From: Rhynochetos jubatus
Lineage: Eukaryota; Chordata; Aves; Eurypygiformes; Rhynochetidae
Reading direction: 5' to 3'
Assembly (NCBI GenBank): GCA_027574665.1
Contig: CM050651.1
Location: forward strand, 8,495,501 to 8,559,500
Length of the DNA: 64,000 nucleotides
Shown: positions 62,370 to 64,000 of the stretch, piece after piece
Numbering within the stretch: the stretch's first letter is position 1
Layout: every line of letters begins with the position of its first letter
Made by a program: the position numbers and the translations under genes
Notes under the pieces: model-generated
What the model was told of the DNA's origin: nothing
Seen by the model: only the letters and a program-made list of their open reading frames with translations
The model's database searches: none

Positions 62370-64000
62370 GAGATGACCTATAAACTGTCATCTGCTTCAC
62401 CTACCCTCTTAAAAGCGTAAGTATTATTTTTCAACAAATTATTTCTCCAATGCATAATCATTAGAAATGTCGGTAAAATAATAACTCGAGGGTGCTTCCT
62501 GTTAAATTTGTTAATAACCACATCCTCTGCTAATAAACACCTAGGCCTTTGGCCTCAAGTTTATTTAGCCCAGGATATGTGTATTATTACCTCATTAAGA
62601 GGAAACACCCTCAAGATATTATTTAAGTATCTCCAGGAGGAAAAACAGCTGAGTCAAAAGGATGTGTAGGCCAGCTGTTTAAAATTCACTGGGTAAGGCA
62701 ATTTTCCAGGTGAGTTGTCAAAAATTAGATTAACATAACATGAAGAAATACTTATTTCTTACACTATAGCATGCAGTTACCTGTGTGTTTTACAGGAACA
62801 AGCAGAAGGCAGGGGAAGTTAAGGAAAGACCCTGAAGTAAATTTCCGGGGCACCGAGCATTCAGCAATATCATGATAGTTATTGGCTTTGATATTCTCCA
62901 CCTTTGCTGTTATGCTGGAAAAAGTTGGAGACACTTTGCTTTGCTTTTCCACTTCAGAAAAAGCAGCTTTTAAAAGAAACGTGTTGAAGCTGTTCCTCTA
63001 GCGTTGTCTCTTCAGCTCATGCGCTTAAATCTCAACATGTGGGTAGGTTTTTTGCAGAATCCAAAGCTGGGATATTAAGCATTCCTGTATCCTTTTAAAT
63101 AGAAACCAGTTTAAAATTAATCCTTAGGTACATTTACAGGATCAATTTATATCTTTAAATTGTGCAGCATCATTTTATATATTCTCCAGATAGGGCCATT
63201 GTTTTCAAAAGTTATCTTTTCATTTACGTATTTTTCTCTTTTTTAAAAGAATTTTTTATGATGAAAGAGTAATTATGTTAGGCAATTATAAGAACAGTAA
63301 GTCTTAGATATGCTCAAGAACAAAATGCTTTCTGTATTTTCAGTGCATATTCATTTGAAGAATTATTTTTACATAGCAATATTTCAGTGGAAGCAGAGGC
63401 TGAACAGATGCTCTCACCTCACAACACATGTTTTGAAAGAAAGTTTTAAAGACTCTGATTGCACAACTCAGCACTATGTGCAAGGAAACAAACAGACCCC
63501 AAACAACAAAAAAAACTCTAAAATTTGCGATGTGAACTCCCCTTTGTGAAACAAGAGGTGTAGAATCACAAGTAGGAATGGTAAATGTTACAAAACGAGA
63601 ATAGTTCCAAGAGAACTGTATATGCAGTATACATCAATTCGAGGCAATTGCTTTAATTTGGCGTAGATGTAGATTTAAAGGCACATTTTAAAAATATAGT
63701 CATAATGACCAGCATCAAACCAGTGATTGTAAGAGGCCTGTTGCCCTGCTTTGTACTCTTGCTCACAACATGAAAATCAGGTCTACTGCCTTCCACAACA
63801 TCATCACTGACAAACTGATGAAGCCCAGCCTAGATAAGTGATACAGAGATGGACTAAAAGAAGCTGGAAAGGGCAGAAAATAAAGCTGGCTAATTTGAAA
63901 CACCCAAAACATGTCTGGAAGGGACTGGTCACTGTGCCTGCCCAGCTCAGGGAATGGCCAGGAGCCGATGGCTGCCCTGACACACAAGAAAATCTCACCA
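62370..64000. other. Unassigned non-coding DNA
   Basis: No exon recognised. 62380-62720 is rich in TAAT, TTTAT and CAGCTG words of the kind found in conserved enhancers. An A/C-rich tract lies at 63485-63516. Confidence 0.55.

Noticed and set aside
1..64000. CRISPR arrays, prokaryotic operons, phage genes, endogenous retroviral LTRs, rRNA or mitochondrial insertions
   Set aside because: Looked for on both strands by eye; no regularly spaced repeats, no paired long terminal repeats and no recognisable rRNA or mitochondrial sequence were seen.

Overview
This window looks like vertebrate nuclear DNA, most probably from a bird. The main evidence is three copies of the CR1 LINE: a 3' tail at 36335-36400, a longer 3' fragment on the minus strand at 48849-49266, and an old, broken 5'/ORF copy at 23470-24330. 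Their tails carry the ATTCTGTG-type octamer typical of CR1. There is no L1/Alu-type content, repeat density is low, the base composition is AT-rich and CpG is scarce. Crocodilians and turtles also carry CR1, so bird is a strong inference, not a proof.

I found no protein-coding gene that I can defend. Every long open frame is short (203 codons at most) and matches no family I recognise. Many have no ATG, and several overlap open frames on the other strand. The window is best read as intergenic DNA or the inside of a very large intron. No tRNA, rRNA, known microRNA, CRISPR array or operon-like structure was seen.

Layout. 1-10.6 kb: unique AT-rich DNA with two hairpins and an A19 tract. 10.6-15 kb: small tandem duplications, a mostly open 600-base stretch near 11.2-11.8 kb, and a long stem-loop at 14769-14851. 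15-23.4 kb: unique DNA with a near-perfect 29-base palindrome beside an A22 tract at 19.5 kb. 23.47-24.33 kb: the CR1 ORF1/ORF2 relic. 24.3-36.3 kb: unique DNA with G/T- and A/C-rich tracts and one exon-like open segment at 29091-29333. 36.3-37 kb: CR1 tail and a MIR-like fragment. 37-48.8 kb: unique DNA and homopolymers. 48.85-49.29 kb: CR1 fragment with a hairpin at its truncation point. 49.48-49.83 kb: a consensus CArG box, a perfect 20-base palindrome, a G20 run and a second G-rich tract close together. 51.3-51.6 kb: a possible 3'-terminal exon. 56.4-57.0 kb: a slightly CpG- and GC-richer patch. 60.4 kb: an imperfect hairpin. 61.85-62.04 kb: a second MIR-like fragment.

No genes can be seen working together here. 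What can be supported is a set of transposon fossils, simple repeats and several structured or exon-like segments that could be tested by alignment to other genomes and by RNA data. I did not find an undescribed biological system. The strongest unexplained signals are the 14769-14851 stem-loop, the 19475-19503 palindrome and the 49485-49832 cluster.
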